From UBA830 sp002295635 (GTDB lineage Bacteria; Pseudomonadota; Alphaproteobacteria; MPNO01; UBA830), in the NCBI GenBank assembly GCA_002295635.1, contig DBHK01000027.1, positions 310,001 to 374,000 of the forward strand: a stretch of 64,000 nucleotides of DNA. Reading direction: 5' to 3'. Under the pieces are notes generated by a model. The model saw only the letters and a program-made list of their open reading frames with translations. It was not told the origin of the DNA and searched no databases. Each line of letters opens with the position of its first letter. Position 1 is the stretch's first letter. The translations under genes were made by a program, and so were the position numbers. Shown one piece after another: positions 61,254 to 64,000 of this stretch.

Positions 61254-63063
61254 CTTCGGCCACCGATCCTTCCGATCCATCAACTGCGATGTAGACTGGT
61301 CGCTCTCCGGCTGCAAGAGCGTCAAGAGAGGGGGCAGGTTCTCCCAAGCGCTCGCGATACATCCAAAGATTGGATAGCACGCGTTCTATAAATATTCTGG
61401 TTTCCCTTGCCGGGATGCTTTCAATGAACATCAGCGCATCGGTATATGCACCCTTGCGGGCGCGCCGCTGCCATTTTCTCAGGTTACCGGGGCCGCCGTT
61501 ATATGCTGCGGCGACTAGAAGAAGGTCGCCATCTATGTGATCGTTCTCGAGCAAGTGTTGGATATATTTCTGTCCAAGCGAAATGTTTAGTGCCGGATCG
61601 TAGAGTTGGTTGCGTTTTCTGCCGCGAAAACGCTTCCGGGCTATGAAGCCGGCGGTGGCGGGCATTAATTGCATCAGCCCGCGCGCACCAGCGGAGCTTT
61701 TGGCACGGACGTTGAAAGCCGATTCCTGACGTATGAAAGCGAACACCAGTGCTCGATCAACACGAAAGCCCTCCCGTGGCTGCCAGTTCGGGAGCGGATA
61801 AAGTGCACCGGCTGGTGGCGGCGATTTGGATCCAATCAAGGCCGCACCGGCCCGATAAGCGACCATGGGGAGCGATTTGGACTCTGCTACAGCGATAAGT
61901 GAAAGTGTTAGGTCGGGATCATTTGCGTTTGCCATGAACCTGAGCTCCCGTCCTGCACGGGCAGTTTGTCTAAGCTGGATAAGCGCAACTGCGCGGCGGC
62001 CGCTTGGCAGATCTAGAATTCTCTCCAGCCTTGCCTCGGTTAAGACTGTTGGAGACCAGTTCAGTGGTGACTGCTCCCCCAGCCAGCGACGGGCAATTAT
62101 ACCGTAAAAGGTTCTTGGCTGCTCCGCTGCTGTCTCAAGCCAGCGGCCGACCCTCGCCGGTTTTTGACCTGTCATATTGGCTCGCGCCGCCCAAAAAGCG
62201 GCAGCAGCATGATCGTATCCCTTAACCTTCGGTGAAAGAGCCACAGCTTCGAAGTGGTTGGCGGCGTCAAGAAACTTGCCAAGTCTGTACGATGCTAACC
62301 CAGCAATCCAGTGAGAATAGGGAATCAGCTCGCCCGATCGAGCTGCTACGAGCGAAGCTAACTGGTATGCTTTGTTGCTGTTGCCATAGAAAAACCAGCC
62401 GGATGCAATGAGGGTTCGCGCGAGATCAAGCCCTGCCTTGCCAAGAATCCTCCGAACCGTTTTACCATCAATGTAGCGCGTCGCCGCTGTCAAACGCCGC
62501 TGATGAGTCATGCGGCGGACTTGACGAATAATACGCTTGGCTGATCTTCGATGTGGTCGGTAACCTGAATTCTCGATAATTTCGGTCGGTTGATAGGAGG
62601 GGTAGAACCGGCTCTCGGGTCGGCGAGGTGCACGATAATTCCTCGGCTTCCGTTTTACAGCCAGTCTGTATATCCGACGAGCGTCTGGATGGTCAGCATA
62701 GGTTTTGAGCCACTTCGCCAGTTCAGTATATCGCGAACGATATTTAGTAGGATGAAGATAACGCTGCGCTTGAACGTGACCCATCAAAAGAGGGTCTTCA
62801 AGTTGTCGGATGAGTTTATCAGCGCGGCGCCATTGCCCATTTTTCTGGAGGGCGAAAATCCTTTGGTAATTTTGTGAATCCGCGTTAGAGAGAATATCCG
62901 GCAAGGCGCGGCCAATGGTAGGCTCTTTGACAGGTGGTGACGTCGTGTCACCTGCGGCTGCAGTCACGGGAAACCCTATAAAAACGCTGGCTGAAATGAT
63001 CAGCGCGCTAAGTGAAATCGTTTTGACAAGCTTCTGTTCTATCGAGAGAATTCCCTGCATCAT
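61240..63063 (-). CDS. Lytic murein transglycosylase (SLT family)
   Basis: This is a periplasmic enzyme that cleaves peptidoglycan glycan strands with formation of anhydromuramic ends. The 607-residue precursor has a signal peptide (ending near AAAG, residue 37), a helical superhelix with arginine-rich segments around residues 130-200, and the C-terminal catalytic domain with Glu in FIRQESAFN and GLMQLMPATA. The final YNGGPGNL is the family motif. It is unusually arginine-rich in the middle. Gene order udg-slt-moaB is typical of this group. Confidence 0.95.
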   Translation of the reverse strand: MMQGILSIEQKLVKTISLSALIISASVFIGFPVTAAAGDTTSPPVKEPTIGRALPDILSNADSQNYQRIFALQKNGQWRRADKLIRQLEDPLLMGHVQAQRYLHPTKYRSRYTELAKWLKTYADHPDARRIYRLAVKRKPRNYRAPRRPESRFYPSYQPTEIIENSGYRPHRRSAKRIIRQVRRMTHQRRLTAATRYIDGKTVRRILGKAGLDLARTLIASGWFFYGNSNKAYQLASLVAARSGELIPYSHWIAGLASYRLGKFLDAANHFEAVALSPKVKGYDHAAAAFWAARANMTGQKPARVGRWLETAAEQPRTFYGIIARRWLGEQSPLNWSPTVLTEARLERILDLPSGRRAVALIQLRQTARAGRELRFMANANDPDLTLSLIAVAESKSLPMVAYRAGAALIGSKSPPPAGALYPLPNWQPREGFRVDRALVFAFIRQESAFNVRAKSSAGARGLMQLMPATAGFIARKRFRGRKRNQLYDPALNISLGQKYIQHLLENDHIDGDLLLVAAAYNGGPGNLRKWQRRARKGAYTDALMFIESIPARETRIFIERVLSNLWMYRERLGEPAPSLDALAAGERPVYIAVDGSEGSVAEDVRY

Positions 63064-63172
63064 TCCCCTAAAGTTGAGATAAATTAAATATTTTCAGCCG
63101 ATTCTAACGAACTGGATCGGGACCAGCAACATATGTTCATGACTGTTACTCTCGATCAGCACTAAAATTGAT

Positions 63173-63988
63173 CTATTGCTGGTCTTGAGTCGTCTCGTCC
63201 AACCGAGCACGAACTTCAAGCAGGTCAAGCCATGCTTCCCTTTTCTGAGCAGGTTGGCGAAGTAAATAAGCAGGGTGTAGCAAGGCACGAGCCGCGATGG
63301 GATCACCTATTTGGGGCTGGTAGTTCATCCATTTTCCACGTAGGCGCATGATACCTTCTTTACGTCGCAACAGTGTCTTTGCAGATGTACCGCCTACGAG
63401 CATCAGGATATCAGGTTCGACTAACATGATGTGGCGTTCTACAAACGGCAGGCAGGCCGCTATTTCAGTGTCGGTCGGGTTGCGGTTGCCGGGCGGTCGC
63501 CACGGCAAAATATTGGTGATATATACCTCGGATCGAGCGATACCTATGGCAGCTAGCATTTTGTTTAAGAGTTGTCCCGCCGGTCCAACAAAAGGCATAC
63601 CTTTGCGGTCTTCTTCGCCACCCGGCGCCTCGCCAATTAACATCAGTCGCGCATCTGTATGCCCGTCAGCGAATACAAAGTTCATCGCCGTGTCTTTCAG
63701 TGGGCAGCCATCAAAAAGTTCAAAGGCTGTTCGCAGTTCTTCCAGTGTTGATGCCGCTGCAGCAATTTCTTGGGCGGAATGGACAGATGTGTCCAGAGAT
63801 TGAAGCTGAACTGGGAGCGGCACTTCTTTCTGCGCCGTTAGTTCGGGCGGTGGTTTCTCCGGTGCTTGAATTTTCTCAGGTGTAGGTGCGGCATTTAAAT
63901 AGTTGATTGGCTTATCGCCAACCGGTTCATCAACTCCAGCCTCGATATACCAATCGAGGAGTGCCTTCTGACCCAATTTTTCAATCAT
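63173..63988 (-). CDS. Uracil-DNA glycosylase, family 4
   Basis: Family 4 UDGs are iron-sulfur enzymes that remove uracil from DNA. The 271-residue product has the catalytic GEAPGGEEDRKGMPFVGPAGQLL, NILPWRPPGNRNPT and the closing LLHPAYLLRQP. The first cysteine-containing region (FDGCPLKDTAMN) is of the alphaproteobacterial kind. A proline- and glutamate-rich linker fills residues 30-65. The start ATG is 12 bases from the window end, so the gene is complete but its upstream region is not visible. Confidence 0.94.
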   Translation of the reverse strand: MIEKLGQKALLDWYIEAGVDEPVGDKPINYLNAAPTPEKIQAPEKPPPELTAQKEVPLPVQLQSLDTSVHSAQEIAAAASTLEELRTAFELFDGCPLKDTAMNFVFADGHTDARLMLIGEAPGGEEDRKGMPFVGPAGQLLNKMLAAIGIARSEVYITNILPWRPPGNRNPTDTEIAACLPFVERHIMLVEPDILMLVGGTSAKTLLRRKEGIMRLRGKWMNYQPQIGDPIAARALLHPAYLLRQPAQKREAWLDLLEVRARLDETTQDQQ

Positions 63989-64000
63989 TAAAGTAAATTA

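Noticed and set aside
1..64000. Mobile elements, CRISPR arrays, tRNA or rRNA genes
   Set aside because: Reading both strands I found no transposase, integrase, repeat-spacer array or RNA gene apart from the riboswitch; short tRNAs could still be missed without a covariance search.

Overview
The window is chromosomal DNA from an alphaproteobacterium, most likely Rhodospirillales-like (inferred from gene content and order). Pointers are CcrM-type GANTC methyltransferase, the split F0 genes for b and b', ALAS-type hemA, the tldD | coxB-coxA-ctaB-small ORF-ctaG-coxC-DUF983-SURF1 run, the dciA-dsbA-smc block beside mutY, and ispH-thrB-rnhA. I saw no phage, insertion sequence, CRISPR array, rRNA or tRNA. 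Nearly everything is core metabolism and housekeeping, but several gaps hold gene remnants, and two genes (tlyA, gcvT) have no ordinary start codon where homology says the protein begins. That suggests mild genome erosion, or possibly base-level sequence errors.

Layout. 0-2.3 kb: 3' part of dxs, tlyA and a decayed rlmD-like rRNA methyltransferase. 2.3-9.3 kb: aroC and fabI, pdxH, a tandem universal stress protein, an SDR oxidoreductase, a winged-helix protein and hemA. 9.5-14.9 kb: a class III aminotransferase, then a molybdenum cofactor region (moaA; divergent fdhD, a GIY-YIG-like protein, mobA and a short ModE-type regulator). 15-18.3 kb: ubiA, rsmE and glutamate-cysteine ligase. 18.4-26.3 kb: tldD and the aa3-type cytochrome c oxidase structural and assembly cluster, with a RegA/RegR-like box in the divergent promoter region. 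26.3-33.7 kb: M32 carboxypeptidase, thrC, M16 peptidase, YqgE and a DsbD/ScsB-like reductase.

33.7-38 kb is the most accessory-looking part: a possible peroxiredoxin remnant, an orphan xanthine-dehydrogenase-family molybdenum subunit, a MarR regulator and a Gfo/Idh/MocA oxidoreductase. 38.2-41.5 kb: rnhA-thrB-ispH and a lipoprotein. 41.5-46.2 kb: a tandem glycine riboswitch heading gcvT-gcvH-gcvPA-gcvPB. 46.2-48.7 kb: the F0 ATP synthase operon (atpI-B-E-F'-F). 48.8-56.7 kb: smc, dsbA, dciA, mutY, ccrM and rnhB. 56.7-64 kb: a CPA2 antiporter, a PA0069-type radical SAM protein, a TIGR04283/TIGR04282 glycosyltransferase pair, moaB, a lytic transglycosylase and family 4 uracil-DNA glycosylase.

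Themes. Aerobic respiration is covered by the cox cluster, its heme O and copper assembly factors, hemA, ubiA and F0. Molybdoenzyme maturation (moaA, mobA, moaB, fdhD, ModE) is present, with one candidate client in view, the orphan hydroxylase subunit. Isoprenoid and quinone supply (dxs, ispH, ubiA), threonine synthesis (thrC, thrB) and one-carbon/glycine metabolism (gcv) are also represented. No clearly new multi-gene system is visible. The strongest leads are the start-codon anomalies, the rlmD ruin, the orphan molybdenum hydroxylase module, the GIY-YIG-like protein in the Mo cluster, and the DnaA-box/GANTC arrangement upstream of ccrM.
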